Positions 8,581 through 17,359 of a stretch of 64,000 nt of DNA are shown here, in pieces; position 1 is the first letter of the stretch, and each line of letters begins with the position of its first letter. Origin of the DNA: Desulfospira joergensenii DSM 10085 (GTDB taxonomy: Bacteria; Desulfobacterota; Desulfobacteria; Desulfobacterales; Desulfobacteraceae); the NCBI RefSeq assembly GCF_000420085.1, contig NZ_ATUG01000002.1, positions 1,550,001 to 1,614,000 on the forward strand, in the 5' to 3' direction. The notes under the pieces were generated by a model. The model did no database searches. It had not been told where the DNA came from and saw nothing but the letters and a program-made list of their open reading frames with translations. Both the position numbers and the translations under genes were made by a program.

Positions 8581-10435
8581 AAGGGTGTTGAAACCGTTCA
8601 AATTTCTGTTTCGTTATAGGTGCCCCACGCGTTTGTAATTCTTTTTTCCAATGTCAGATTGTCCGGCTTTTACCGTAGCAATATCTGGTTTTGTTTTTTA
8701 CCGCATAAAATCTATTTCAGACGGCGGCCTTTGTTGTATTCAGATATACCAATAGCGACCGATCAATCGGCTCAGAAAAAATCCCGCATTGAACGTTCAA
8801 TTCATCCTGTGGCAGCAAACAACTCCTTTTGCCCATCTTCTTTTTTCATTGGTTTATGCCTTGTTCCGGCCATTTCAATCAACAATGTTACGATAGTCGT
8901 CAGAGTTGATCGGACAATCACACCATGCTGGCTTCTTACCCGTGTTTGTTCGAGGCCTTCTCTTTTTTTCATCAGATTAAAGGGCCTTTCACAGTTTTTC
9001 CGGATCTCGATTGCGTCTTGAGATCCGCTATGAAAAATCGGCATTGGTTGAAAATAGCCGCTGTCAAAATCAACGATCCTTGATTTTGAACAATTTGATT
9101 CAAACGCACACTCACCCGGAACGGCATCACATCCAAATTCGTGGCCTTCCGGTGTCGATCCCAAAAACTGCATTGGAATCTCACAAGAATCATTACAGGC
9201 AACCCTTAATGGCGATTCCAAAACGTTGTCAGGAAGTTTGGCTTTCTCCGATGCAGGGGTGACGACATAGACACCGGTTTCGTTGAGAACCGAACCATCA
9301 CTATCGTGATAAGCCTGGTCGGCGGTTATCAATTTGATATCAATACCCAATGTTTGAGCAAGCTTGATCAACGGTTTTAAAAACAGGCTGTCATGATGAT
9401 TTGCCGCCCCGATTAGGGATACCAATGGAAAACTATGGCCTGTCGATGGGTTGATGGCTGTTAGGGTGTGAAGCCGGTAGCCAATGACGTAATACGATTT
9501 ATCCCTTTTATTCCGGCGTTTTCCACAATCACAGTCCGGATCGGAATACATTCGTATTTTTTTGCCTTTGACCTGAATTGTGCAAAGGGGGTAATTGATT
9601 TCAGACGGCAGTTCACTGGAATCAACACCATGGATAACGGCACTCTCCAGACAGCCTGATTTATAAAAATGATGGAGGAAATATACCAGGACATTCATCA
9701 ATTGTTTGAAATTCAGGCCACGCCGGAAGTGACACAATTCAGTATGATCTGCCTGGTGTTTGGTATTTAAAGGCAGTCTCACAAAACGCCTGTTTTGCTT
9801 TCGTTCCCTGCCAAAATATTCATCGCTGCAAAATTTCCTGTAACTGATTTCAGGGTATTTGATTATTTTTAAAAGCTCCATCCGAAATAACTGGTAGGGT
9901 TGAATATCCCTGTGCACAGCGGAATATCCGTCAGGCGCAATCAAGCTGTTGATAATCTGGTTGTCTATAAGTTGGTCAACAAACTGCAATTCCGGGTCTA
10001 CAATTTCAGGGTATGGCTTTTTCAGGGTGTCAAAATGAAACAGGTTGTCGGAATGAAAATTTTCAATGTAGGACGCCATCTCAGGAAGGCTACGAATCTC
10101 TGCTGAGGGGGCCTGATCTTCAACTCCTATGAGTTCTTCGATGGGGATGTCCAAGGTTTGAGAATAATCATAATTATCCAAAACTTCCATCATGATTTGC
10201 TTTGTCAGCTCTTTTTTGGACTTCCTTGTCATCTTTTTCCAGTTCGGAAAACTCTTTTTCAATTGCTTTGTGATGATTCGCCTGATATTTTTTGTATGCA
10301 TAAAGCCTCTGTGGTGTTGTTTCCTTTTTGTTTAGGCGCTTGAAAGATACAACTAAACAGAGGCTTTTTCAATTACTAACATACTGAAAATTTGTCGGAT
10401 AACGTTAAAATTGCGTCATCGATTTCAACACCCTT
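8581..10435 (-). mobile_element. IS4/IS1182-like insertion sequence, 1855 bp, complete
   Basis: Terminal inverted repeats AAGGGTGTTGAAACCG (8581-8596) and CGATTTCAACACCCTT (10420-10435) match at 15 of 16 positions. A 5-bp direct repeat TAAGA flanks the element at 8576-8580 and 10436-10440. It holds a single transposase gene on the minus strand plus ~220 bp of non-coding left end. It splits a membrane methyltransferase gene. The exact IS family cannot be fixed without a database comparison. Confidence 0.9.
8802..10301 (-). CDS. DDE transposase (IS4/IS1182-like)
   Basis: 499 residues, uninterrupted. The catalytic triad can be read from GVDSSE near residue 242, TADQAYHDSD near 340 and a C-terminal ERPFNLMKKREGLEQ motif near 440. 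A CDCGKRRNKRD cluster and a CAFESNC segment may bind zinc. The N-terminal 200 residues are a helical DNA-binding region. The intact frame and good terminal repeats suggest a functional copy. Confidence 0.88.
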   Translation of the reverse strand: MHTKNIRRIITKQLKKSFPNWKKMTRKSKKELTKQIMMEVLDNYDYSQTLDIPIEELIGVEDQAPSAEIRSLPEMASYIENFHSDNLFHFDTLKKPYPEIVDPELQFVDQLIDNQIINSLIAPDGYSAVHRDIQPYQLFRMELLKIIKYPEISYRKFCSDEYFGRERKQNRRFVRLPLNTKHQADHTELCHFRRGLNFKQLMNVLVYFLHHFYKSGCLESAVIHGVDSSELPSEINYPLCTIQVKGKKIRMYSDPDCDCGKRRNKRDKSYYVIGYRLHTLTAINPSTGHSFPLVSLIGAANHHDSLFLKPLIKLAQTLGIDIKLITADQAYHDSDGSVLNETGVYVVTPASEKAKLPDNVLESPLRVACNDSCEIPMQFLGSTPEGHEFGCDAVPGECAFESNCSKSRIVDFDSGYFQPMPIFHSGSQDAIEIRKNCERPFNLMKKREGLEQTRVRSQHGVIVRSTLTTIVTLLIEMAGTRHKPMKKEDGQKELFAATG

Positions 10436-10867
10436 TAAGAGTGTGACACCTGACATAAAAGAGAACAGCAACGGATAGAAGAATTTTGGAATGACGGTAT
10501 ACAGGATTGATTTAAACCAGGGCCGGGTCATTAAGCTGTGCTGGAGAAAAAACAGCATACAAAGAAAAATATCAAACAGGATTTCAAACCCTGGACTTAG
10601 ATTGAGCGGTATGGAAAACCGCGGGCCAATAACCATAAAAATTACAAACATAATGAGTGAAGAGATTGCAATGGCTGCAGATCCTATCTTTAATACAGGA
10701 TGAGGATTTATTCGTGCTGAGGGTTGTGATGTTCGTAATTGGGGGCTATTGTTCATCTCAAACCGAATGAAATTATCCCTAAGACCGGGATATTTGAGAA
10801 ACAGAGTAAGCCTTGATTGCCAGTCCGCAGATATATAAGTTTCCAGTGTTGTTAATTTCTTTTTCAT
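10436..10867 (-). pseudogene. NnrU/ICMT-like methyltransferase, 5' fragment
   Basis: Exactly 144 codons from ATG 10867 to the target-site duplication, encoding the N-terminal membrane half: two hydrophobic helices, then FFLQHSLMTRPWFKSILYTV, typical of the NnrU / methanethiol-methyltransferase branch. Beyond the IS boundary the frame continues into IS DNA and stops at 10376. Joined with 8132-8575 the protein would be 291 residues. AGGAG lies just upstream of the start. Divergent from the PAS-LuxR regulator at 11022 with a perfect palindrome between. Confidence 0.85.
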
Positions 10868-10928
10868 ATGCTCTCCTCCTCATATTTGTAACCTGTTAAG
10901 CGTTAATACTATGGAAGAAAACAAAAAA

Positions 10929-10948
10929 CCTCACCCGATCGGGTGAGG
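10929..10948. promoter_or_regulatory. Perfect 20-bp palindrome in a divergent promoter
   Basis: CCTCACCCGATCGGGTGAGG lies between the methyltransferase gene (starting 10867, minus) and the PAS-LuxR regulator (starting 11022, plus). Its length and full dyad symmetry fit a dimeric LuxR/FixJ-type binding site. A poly-T run follows on the plus strand, so a terminator-like hairpin is the alternative, but it sits upstream of both start codons. Confidence 0.6.
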
Positions 10949-11021
10949 GAGATCATTTTTTTGTTGATTGAATCAGGCTCTCGGAATAAAAGTGAGGGAT
11001 AAATTTAAAAAAGGAATGAAG

Positions 11022-11609
11022 ATGTTTATTCATGACACACCCTTTTTAAAAAGTATTCGCGATCCTTTGATCATTGTGGATTCAAACCGGATTATTCTTT
11101 ATATCAATAAATCCGGTGCAGCTGTTTTTGGTAAAAACGATGGGAATGTAATTGGGCAAAAATGCCATAGAGCGTTTCATAAAACCGATTCCCCTTGTGT
11201 GATCTGTCCGATCGAACCGGTCCTGGTTAAGGAAAGAACCTATATCACCGAAAAATGGATGACCATGCCTGACGGCAGCAGAAAGTGCGGTGAAATACGG
11301 TCTTATCCGGTATTTGACGATCATAGGAAATTGATTGCAGTGACCACGATCGTTGTCGACATTACGCAGAATAAAAACAGGCAATCCAATACTGATAATG
11401 ATTTTCATTCCATACAGTTTAAACTTTCAAAACGGGAAACACAGATCCTTGGACTGATCGCAGAAGGATATTCCAACCTTGAAATTGCTGAAAATTTAAA
11501 TATTACGATTAATACAGTTAAGTCTCATATCGTTAGTATTTTTAACAAAATAGGCGTTTGTGACAGGACACAGGCTGCCATTATTGCGCTGAAATCCAAT
11601 CTGATTTAG
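11022..11609 (+). CDS. PAS domain LuxR family transcriptional regulator
   Basis: 195 residues. A PAS domain (about residues 5-120) contains the cysteine pair SPCVICPIEPV, which could bind metal or sense redox. A C-terminal LuxR helix-turn-helix follows (LSKRETQILGLIAEGYSNLEIAENL, then NTVKSHIVSIFNKIG). ATG 11022 is chosen because AAGGA lies six bases upstream; ATG 11016 directly abuts it. Likely a cytoplasmic sensor-activator. The divergent, now IS-broken methyltransferase-hydrolase unit and the palindrome between them suggest local control. Confidence 0.85.
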   Translation: MFIHDTPFLKSIRDPLIIVDSNRIILYINKSGAAVFGKNDGNVIGQKCHRAFHKTDSPCVICPIEPVLVKERTYITEKWMTMPDGSRKCGEIRSYPVFDDHRKLIAVTTIVVDITQNKNRQSNTDNDFHSIQFKLSKRETQILGLIAEGYSNLEIAENLNITINTVKSHIVSIFNKIGVCDRTQAAIIALKSNLI

Positions 11610-11828
11610 CAACAGCACAGAGTTTGTGATCGAACAGGCGAATCCATCACTCGACGGGACCGAGAGAAGTTCAGCCGTCTTTTTCAAATGCTGTGTCGGG
11701 CCCGTCAGTTCAACCATAATCAACTTTATAGAACCGAATTTAAATTTCAAAGATTCCGTGCTGAATTACAGCAGCCGTATCAGAATATCAAAAAAAGAGA
11801 CTGCATGCAGGTCGCACGTGGAATAAAA

Positions 11829-11868
11829 AAGGGTTTTGGCTGAAGATAGCAGATCAGCCAAAACCCTT
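11829..11868 (-). terminator. Rho-independent terminator of tRNA-Leu
   Basis: A perfect 15-bp stem (arms 11829-11843 and 11854-11868) with a 10-nt loop, followed on the minus strand by six Ts. It lies 8 bp past the tRNA 3' end. Confidence 0.92.
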
Positions 11869-11876
11869 GAAATTTC

Positions 11877-11963
11877 TGGTACCGGAGGTCGGACTTGAAC
11901 CGACAAGGCCCGAAGGCCGGAGGATTTTGAGTCCTCTGCGTCTACCAATTCCACCACTCCGGC
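11877..11963 (-). tRNA. tRNA-Leu (anticodon CAA)
   Basis: An 87-nt class II tRNA with encoded CCA. The acceptor GCCGGAG pairs with CTCCGGT (G-U at the end). The anticodon loop CTCAAAA gives CAA. A long variable arm (CGGCCTTCGGGCC region) and the T-loop GGTTCAAGTCC are present. It decodes UUG. Base composition changes markedly across this gene, from AT-rich accessory DNA on the left to GC-rich core DNA on the right. Confidence 0.95.
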
Positions 11964-12310
11964 GTGGGCATGATTATTAATGGAAAATCACGGATTTGTC
12001 AAATTATTTGTGAGCAGGGACAGTCGGTTACCGGCTCACACCTACCAGATTTTTAGGGCTGTGGCGACTGGTATATGGTTATTCTGTGCGGCAGGCAGGC
12101 GGTGGGGCGGGGTCTGGAGCGGGATATGCCGGCAGGGCGGCCCCATGGACGGGGGCCGGACGCCGGCATCCTCGGAACCCGGCCAGGACCGGCCGGAGAG
12201 AATGCAGCGGAAGACCCTGCCCGCTGCCTGCCGGGGAAACAGCCATCCATTTGGGGGATATCCCTTTCCCCGGAAAAAAGCATAAATATTGCTAAAAAGA
12301 GTCTGGAAAA
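11964..12310. other. GC-rich intergenic stretch without a supported gene
   Basis: 347 bp between tRNA-Leu and the YrdC gene. Short frames occur on both strands but have no ribosome sites or family features. No 4.5S RNA, tmRNA or RNase P signature was found. The segment is rich in GGCCGG-type words, some able to pair. Confidence 0.5.
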
Positions 12311-12973
12311 TCAGCCGGGCAAGGGCATTTTCAATGCATTAAAAATATCCCGGCCGGGCAGGGCGCCTTCCCGAAGAAGGGCAGGGGGATCCGCCGTGAC
12401 ATCCAGGACGGTGGAGCCGGAACCTCCCTGTAAGGGGCCGGCGTCCAGGGTAAGGTCTGCATCCCGGATCATGGATTCGGGAAGCCGGCCTGGATCGGTG
12501 CAGCCCGGTTCACCGGATGGGTTGGCGCTGGTGCCGGTGATGGGTCTTCCGGCTGCCTTGACCAGGGCTTGGGCCACGGGGCGGGCCGGGATACGGATGC
12601 CGATTTTGCCGGTGCCCGCAGTCAGGATCCGCGGCAGGGAAGGGGAGGCTTCAAAGACCAGGGTGAGGCTCCCGGGCCAGAACCGGTCCATGAGGATCTT
12701 GGCTGCCCGGGGAACGGATCTGACCAGGCCGGATATCTCCTCCTGGTTCCGGACCAGGATCAGGATGGGCTTGGAGGACGGCCGCTGCTTGAGATCAAAG
12801 ATCTTCTGGATTGCTTCCGGGTTCAGGGCGTCAACGGCAAGGCCGTAAAGATACTGGGCCGGGAAGATCACCACCCCTTGGGAGTGGATGATCTTCCCGG
12901 CCGATTGGATGATTTTTGGGTCCGGATGATCCGGATCGACCCGGACCCATTTTCCCGGATCAGGCAAAGGCAC
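12311..12973 (-). CDS. L-threonylcarbamoyladenylate synthase (Sua5/YciO/YrdC family)
   Basis: About 220 residues. Makes the threonylcarbamoyl-AMP intermediate for the t6A37 tRNA modification. The fold signature VVIFPAQYLYGLAVDAL, the KQRPSSKPILIL motif, GIRIPAR and TGTSANPSG (nucleotide binding) are all visible. No ATG exists at the right place. GTG 12973 or TTG 12967, both overlapping the end of the PurD-PurE gene, are the best starts, with AGAAGG nearby, which implies translational coupling. The usual FPTET is FPAQY here. A paralogue of YciO type is the alternative. Confidence 0.8.
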   Translation of the reverse strand: MPLPDPGKWVRVDPDHPDPKIIQSAGKIIHSQGVVIFPAQYLYGLAVDALNPEAIQKIFDLKQRPSSKPILILVRNQEEISGLVRSVPRAAKILMDRFWPGSLTLVFEASPSLPRILTAGTGKIGIRIPARPVAQALVKAAGRPITGTSANPSGEPGCTDPGRLPESMIRDADLTLDAGPLQGGSGSTVLDVTADPPALLREGALPGRDIFNALKMPLPG

Positions 12974-14723
12974 GGGCCTTCTGGTTGACCTTGTCGGCCA
13001 TGGACTTCTTAAAAGCGACCAGTTTTTGGGCCACATCGGGATCGGACAGACCGATGATCTGGGCTGCGGTAATGCCGGCATTGTGGGCTCCGGATTTTCC
13101 GATGGCCATGGTGGATACAGGGATGCCGGGGGGCATCTGCACGGTGGCCAGAAGCGCGTCCATTCCCTGGAGAGCCGAGGAATCAATGGGCACGCCGATC
13201 ACCGGCAGGGTGGTGTGGGCGGCAATGACCCCGGCCAGATGGGCGGCATGGCCGGCTCCGCAGATCAGGACCTGGATTCCTTTTTCTTTGGCTTCCATGG
13301 CCAGGCCGGCGGCCCGGTCCGGGGTCCGGTGGGCCGAGGACACGGTGACGTAATAGGGGATGTCAAACTGCCTCAGGATGGCCAGGGCCTTTTCCATGAC
13401 CGGAAAGTCTGAGTCGCTGCCCATGATCACTCCCACCCGGGGCGGGACAGCCATCCGCTTCAGGGCTTTGGCCCCGATATCCTTTCTCATGAAATGATCT
13501 TTAAAGGAGATCTTGGAGCAGGCCTCATAGGCCTTTTTGATGGCCGCATCCACAGTGTCCCCCAGGGCGGTAACCCCCAGGACCCGGCCGCCTGAGGTGA
13601 CCACCTTGTCTTTGTCCATGGCCGTGCCTGCATGGAAGACCATGGTGTCCTTGACCTGGCCGGCCGGGTCAAGTCCCTTGATCTCGTGGCCCTTGTCATA
13701 GGATTGGGGATATCCTCCGGCGGAAATGACCACACAGACGGCCGCCCTGGGATCGATCTGGATGGAGTGATGGCTCAGGGTTCCGTCGCAGCAGGCTTCC
13801 ATCAGGGGAACCAGATCATTTTCCAGGCGCATGAGAATGGGCTGGGTTTCCGGATCGCCCAGGCGGGTGTTGAACTCCAGGACCTTGATCTTGTCCTTGT
13901 CCACCATGAGTCCGGCATAGAGGACCCCTTTAAAGGGGGTGCCTTCCTTTGCCATACCCTGGATGGCCGGGATCATGACCTCCTTCATGGCCTTTTGTCT
14001 CATCATGTGATCCAGGACCGGTGCCGGGGAATAGGCGCCCATGCCCCCGGTGTTGGGGCCCTTGTCATCGTCGAAAATTCGCTTGTGATCCTGGGATTCG
14101 GGCAGGGGGAGCACGGTTTTGCCGTCGGTGAAGACGATAAAGGAGGCTTCTTCGCCCTGGAGGCATTCCTCCACCACCACGGTGAGTCCGGCTTCGCCGA
14201 ATACCTTGTCCTCCAGCATGGTGTCAATGGCAAGATCAGCCTGCTCCAGGGTGCTGCAGACCACCACGCCCTTGCCGGCGGCCAGGCCGTCGGCCTTGAC
14301 CACGCAGGGAGCGCCCAGGGCCCGGGCATAGGCCTTGGCCTTGTCAGGATCGGTAAAGGCGCGTCCCATGGCGCAGGGAATATTGTTCTTGATCATGTGG
14401 TTTTTGGAAAAGACCTTGGAGCCTTCCAGACGGGCGCCTGCCCGGTCCGGGCCGAATACCTTGAGGCCTTTTTCCTGGAACAGGTCGGTGATGCCCTTGA
14501 CCAGGGGGACTTCCGGGCCCACGACGGTGAGGTCGATGCTGTTTTCCAGGGCAAAGGAGGCCAGGCCTTCTATATCATCTGCGTCAATGGGGACGGATTG
14601 GGCAAGGGATTGGGTTCCGGCGTTGCCGGGGGCGCAATAGATCTTTTCCACCAAAGGACTTTTTGAGATTTTCCAGGTCAGGGTGTGTTCACGGCCGCCG
14701 CCGCCAACAACGAGAATTTTCAT
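12960..14723 (-). CDS. purD: PurD-PurE fusion: GAR synthetase / N5-CAIR mutase
   Basis: 587 residues in one uninterrupted frame. Residues 1-~425 are phosphoribosylamine-glycine ligase: N-terminal VVGGGGREHTL, ATP-grasp core with GLAAGKGV and FNTRLGDPETQ. Residues 429-587 are PurE, N5-carboxyaminoimidazole ribonucleotide mutase: VIMGSDSDFPVM, SSAHRTPDR, CGAGHAAHLAGV. These are steps 2 and 6 of purine synthesis. A short linker (KRMAVPPR) joins them. ATG 14723 overlaps the stop of the upstream Ddl gene by 4 bp (ATGA). The remaining visible purine genes (split PurH) are 42 kb away. The fusion is direct from sequence; catalytic residues look complete in both halves. Confidence 0.93.
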   Translation of the reverse strand: MKILVVGGGGREHTLTWKISKSPLVEKIYCAPGNAGTQSLAQSVPIDADDIEGLASFALENSIDLTVVGPEVPLVKGITDLFQEKGLKVFGPDRAGARLEGSKVFSKNHMIKNNIPCAMGRAFTDPDKAKAYARALGAPCVVKADGLAAGKGVVVCSTLEQADLAIDTMLEDKVFGEAGLTVVVEECLQGEEASFIVFTDGKTVLPLPESQDHKRIFDDDKGPNTGGMGAYSPAPVLDHMMRQKAMKEVMIPAIQGMAKEGTPFKGVLYAGLMVDKDKIKVLEFNTRLGDPETQPILMRLENDLVPLMEACCDGTLSHHSIQIDPRAAVCVVISAGGYPQSYDKGHEIKGLDPAGQVKDTMVFHAGTAMDKDKVVTSGGRVLGVTALGDTVDAAIKKAYEACSKISFKDHFMRKDIGAKALKRMAVPPRVGVIMGSDSDFPVMEKALAILRQFDIPYYVTVSSAHRTPDRAAGLAMEAKEKGIQVLICGAGHAAHLAGVIAAHTTLPVIGVPIDSSALQGMDALLATVQMPPGIPVSTMAIGKSGAHNAGITAAQIIGLSDPDVAQKLVAFKKSMADKVNQKARAFA

Positions 14724-15679
14724 CTTGTTCTCCTTAAATTGGTTCGTTTGTTTTCTTCAATGGCCAGATCGATGAGCCTGTCCAGAAGTTCCGGAAAAGA
14801 GTATCCTGCCTCCCGGGCCGACTGGGGATAGAGGCTGGTGGCCGTCATCCCGGGGATGGTATTGGTCTCCAGGACGGTGAGCTCCCCGTCCCTGAGGATC
14901 ATGTCCGTTCGGGAATATCCCTTGAGGAACAGGGCCCTGTGGGCCATGACGGCCAGCTCCTGAACCCTTTGGGTGGTTTTTTCATCAATGCGGGCCGGAC
15001 AGATTTCCTCGGTCTCTCCGGCCACGTATTTGGCCTCATAATCAAAAAATTCATGGTCGCTGCCGGGGATGATTTCAATGACCGGCAGGGCCTCCGGTTC
15101 TTCGTTGCCCAGAACCCCGCAGGTCAGTTCAATTCCCCTGACATAGGATTCCACGATGACGGTGTCATCATGCTCAAACCCGAGTTTGACGGCCGCATCC
15201 AGGCCGGATTTTTCCCTGACAAGGGTCATGCCCACGCTGGAACCGGCATTGGCCGGCTTCACCACCAGGGGCAGGCCCAGGGCCCCGGTCACGCTCTGGG
15301 AGTCCACTTTATCCCGGGCGGTAAAGGAAAGGTAGGAGGGGGTGGGAACCTTGGCCCCTTCATAGAGCCGCTTGGCCACAAGCTTGTTCATGGCCATGGA
15401 CGAGCCCAGAACACCGGCGCCCTGGTAAGGGATGTCCAGAAGGTCCAAAAGCCCCTGGACCGTGCCGTCCTCTCCAAAGGGACCGTGGAGGATGATCAGG
15501 GCCGCATCTATCTTGCCGGCATCATTGACCAGTCTGCCGAGATCGGTTTTGGGGTCGTACCGGGTGATCTCGTATTTTTCCTTGTCCAGGGCCTCAAAAA
15601 CCTGGGCTCCGCTGTTCAGGGAAACTTCCCGTTCAGAGGAGATCCCGCCGGATAAAAGGGCAAGTCTGATTTTTCCCAT
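14720..15679 (-). CDS. ddl: D-alanine-D-alanine ligase
   Basis: 319 residues, normal for Ddl. Makes the D-Ala-D-Ala dipeptide of peptidoglycan in the cytoplasm. ATP-grasp features: LHGPFGEDGTVQGLLDLL near residue 64, the lid VKPANAGSSVGM near 142, and the Mg-binding C-terminal VLETNTIPGMT. AAGGAG precedes the ATG. It overlaps the purD-purE start by 4 bp, so the run Ddl, PurD-PurE, YrdC is one transcription unit. Confidence 0.93.
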   Translation of the reverse strand: MGKIRLALLSGGISSEREVSLNSGAQVFEALDKEKYEITRYDPKTDLGRLVNDAGKIDAALIILHGPFGEDGTVQGLLDLLDIPYQGAGVLGSSMAMNKLVAKRLYEGAKVPTPSYLSFTARDKVDSQSVTGALGLPLVVKPANAGSSVGMTLVREKSGLDAAVKLGFEHDDTVIVESYVRGIELTCGVLGNEEPEALPVIEIIPGSDHEFFDYEAKYVAGETEEICPARIDEKTTQRVQELAVMAHRALFLKGYSRTDMILRDGELTVLETNTIPGMTATSLYPQSAREAGYSFPELLDRLIDLAIEENKRTNLRRTR

Positions 15680-15764
15680 AATATTCTCCTTGTATCTTGG
15701 GTTTGCCTGGGGGGTTCGGGTCTGGTTTCATATGGGTTTGCCCCCCGGAAGGGGGCTTAAGGGC

Positions 15765-16253
15765 TCATCCCTGGATGAGGTTCTGTTTTGCCTTTTCAAA
15801 CTCATGCCTGGATATGAGATTTTTTTCAAACAGGGTATTGAGTTCCAGCATTTTCCGCTCGGTCCGGGCCACGCCATCTTCAATCATCCGGGTATCGGGA
15901 TGGACAGCACCATGGTCCGGGAGCAGGGGGCGCTCTTCCCTGGCCTTGACCGTAAAGGAGGCCAGGCCCCCCAAGAGTCTGACTTCAACGGTCCGGTCCC
16001 TGAATTCCGGGACCGAAAGAATGTCCCGAAGCTGGGAGGAGCTTTCCCGCATTCTCCGGTAGAATATCCAGGCAATGGAGAGGACCAGGATGCCGATGCC
16101 GGCCATGATCCAGGGCAGGTAATGGTATACGCCCTTGAAAAGCACCACGGTCAGTCCCACCCCGGCCAGGAGGAAAACATGGAGGAGCAGGATGAAATAG
16201 GCCGTAAAAATGCTCTTGAAAAGGCCGTCTTTATCTCTTCGTCTGAAATTCAT
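15765..16253 (-). CDS. Membrane protein with a SHOCT-like C-terminus
   Basis: 162 residues. Two hydrophobic helices lie at about residues 14-35 and 43-65. A soluble tail ends with ELNTLFEKNLISRHEFEKAKQNLI, resembling the short SHOCT oligomerisation motif. No enzymatic motif. The start overlaps the DUF1992 gene stop by 4 bp, so the pair is translationally coupled. Function unknown. Confidence 0.6.
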   Translation of the reverse strand: MNFRRRDKDGLFKSIFTAYFILLLHVFLLAGVGLTVVLFKGVYHYLPWIMAGIGILVLSIAWIFYRRMRESSSQLRDILSVPEFRDRTVEVRLLGGLASFTVKAREERPLLPDHGAVHPDTRMIEDGVARTERKMLELNTLFEKNLISRHEFEKAKQNLIQG

Positions 16254-16621
16254 GATATCTTTTTGATCAAATTATCCCTGTAGTCGTCCATGGCGGTCAA
16301 AGGGATGTTCCGGTCTCCCCTCAGGGTATTGAGCTTGGTTAAAAGAAAGTTGAGTTTTTTCTGGATCTTCAGCCCTTCCGGGGAATCCAGCCCGCAGTTT
16401 TCCAGCAGATCTTCGGCCTGGGTGATCTTCTTTCTCAATTCCAGTTCCGGCGGCAGAAAACCCGCGTTCTTCAGGATCTTATGGGCCAGGCGCCACTCTT
16501 CCGGCAGGTTCTGGTCTTCCAGGTCCAGGGGTTTGTTGGCCCCTTCCAGATTCTCAAACGCCCCTTCTCTCTGGGCTTTTTTGATTCTTTCTTCCACGAT
16601 GGCTTCAAAACCGGGAATCAT
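16250..16621 (-). CDS. DUF1992 (DnaJ homologue subfamily C member 28-type) protein
   Basis: 123 residues from ATG 16621, whose N-terminus (IPGFEAIVEERIKKAQREGA) is the conserved beginning of DUF1992. The motif continues with FENLEGANKPLDLED, NLPEEWRLAHKILKNAGF and PELELRKKI. The frame is open upstream to 16678, but that part is not conserved; AGGAG lies 12 bp upstream of 16621. Function of the family is unknown despite the DnaJ-related name; there is no J domain. Confidence 0.8.
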   Translation of the reverse strand: MIPGFEAIVEERIKKAQREGAFENLEGANKPLDLEDQNLPEEWRLAHKILKNAGFLPPELELRKKITQAEDLLENCGLDSPEGLKIQKKLNFLLTKLNTLRGDRNIPLTAMDDYRDNLIKKIS

Positions 16622-16792
16622 GTTCTGGCCTGTCTCCTGAAGGGAAAAGGGATTTATAAAAAACTCAAGATAATACAATGTTTCAGACTGTCAATTTTAT
16701 TCGATCACAAAGGCTTTTGCAAGGGTTATTCTTGACAGTCTTCAGGCAATACTGTATCAAATATCATTTTAAATTAAAGAGGATATAACGGC

Positions 16793-17359
16793 TTGCGGCC
16801 CATGGCGCGCCCCTTGAAAAAATGGATGGTTATCCTCCTGGCGGCCTGTCTGTCTGGATTTTTTCCAGCCCATCCGGTCCGGGTCCTGGCAGAAGATCCC
16901 CCTGGGGCCGAAGATGACGGCCGGCAGTTATTTGAGGGGTTTTTATATTTCACCGACCGGGAAGGATCCCATTTAAAGGCCTGGCCCCGGCAGTTCCCGG
17001 CAGGCCTGGAATCCCACGACCTGGGGATGAAGATCCTCGGCTCTCTTATGGCAGGGCCCATGGATCCGGATTTGGAATCTGCCTGGCCCGAGGATACGGC
17101 CATAAGGGCTTTTTTCATTGCCGATGACGGCAGGGCCTGGGTGGACCTGGCCATGGAAGACCAAAGGTCAGGGAAAATGGAAAATACAGATACCCTGTCC
17201 GAGCTTCTGGCGGTTTATTCGGTGGTCAACTCCCTGACCCTGAATATCCCCCGGGTCCGGCAGGTCAAAATACTTGTGAACGGATCTGATGTGGCAAGCC
17301 TCGGCGGCCACGTCAGTCTTGAATATTTTTTTAAAACCAATATGCTGATAGTGAAATGA
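16793..17359 (+). CDS. GerMN-domain secreted or lipid-anchored protein
   Basis: 188 residues with an N-terminal hydrophobic export segment (residues ~11-32). The rest matches the GerMN domain: [13 protein letters not shown], a central ...[17 protein letters not shown] strand pair, and [26 protein letters not shown]. The domain occurs outside sporeformers in envelope proteins of unknown role. TTG 16793 sits behind GAGGA; ATG 16802 is an alternative. The stop overlaps the EF-G start by 4 bp (ATGA). Confidence 0.72.
   Translation: MRPMARPLKKWMVILLAACLSGFFPAHPVRVLAEDPPGAEDDGRQLFEGFLYFTDREGSHLKAWPRQFPAGLESHDLGMKILGSLMAGPMDPDLESAWPEDTAIRAFFIADDGRAWVDLAMEDQRSGKMENTDTLSELLAVYSVVNSLTLNIPRVRQVKILVNGSDVASLGGHVSLEYFFKTNMLIVK

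Noticed and set aside
11766..11957. 63-codon frame covering tRNA-Leu
   Set aside because: It translates the tRNA and its terminator; the tRNA fold is unambiguous.
11964..12310. Possible structured RNA in the GC-rich gap
   Set aside because: Checked by eye for 4.5S, tmRNA and RNase P core words; none present. Pairing potential is expected at this GC content.
13632..14666. 344-codon plus-strand frame opposite purD
   Set aside because: Antisense shadow of the PurD domain; low-complexity composition and no supported start.
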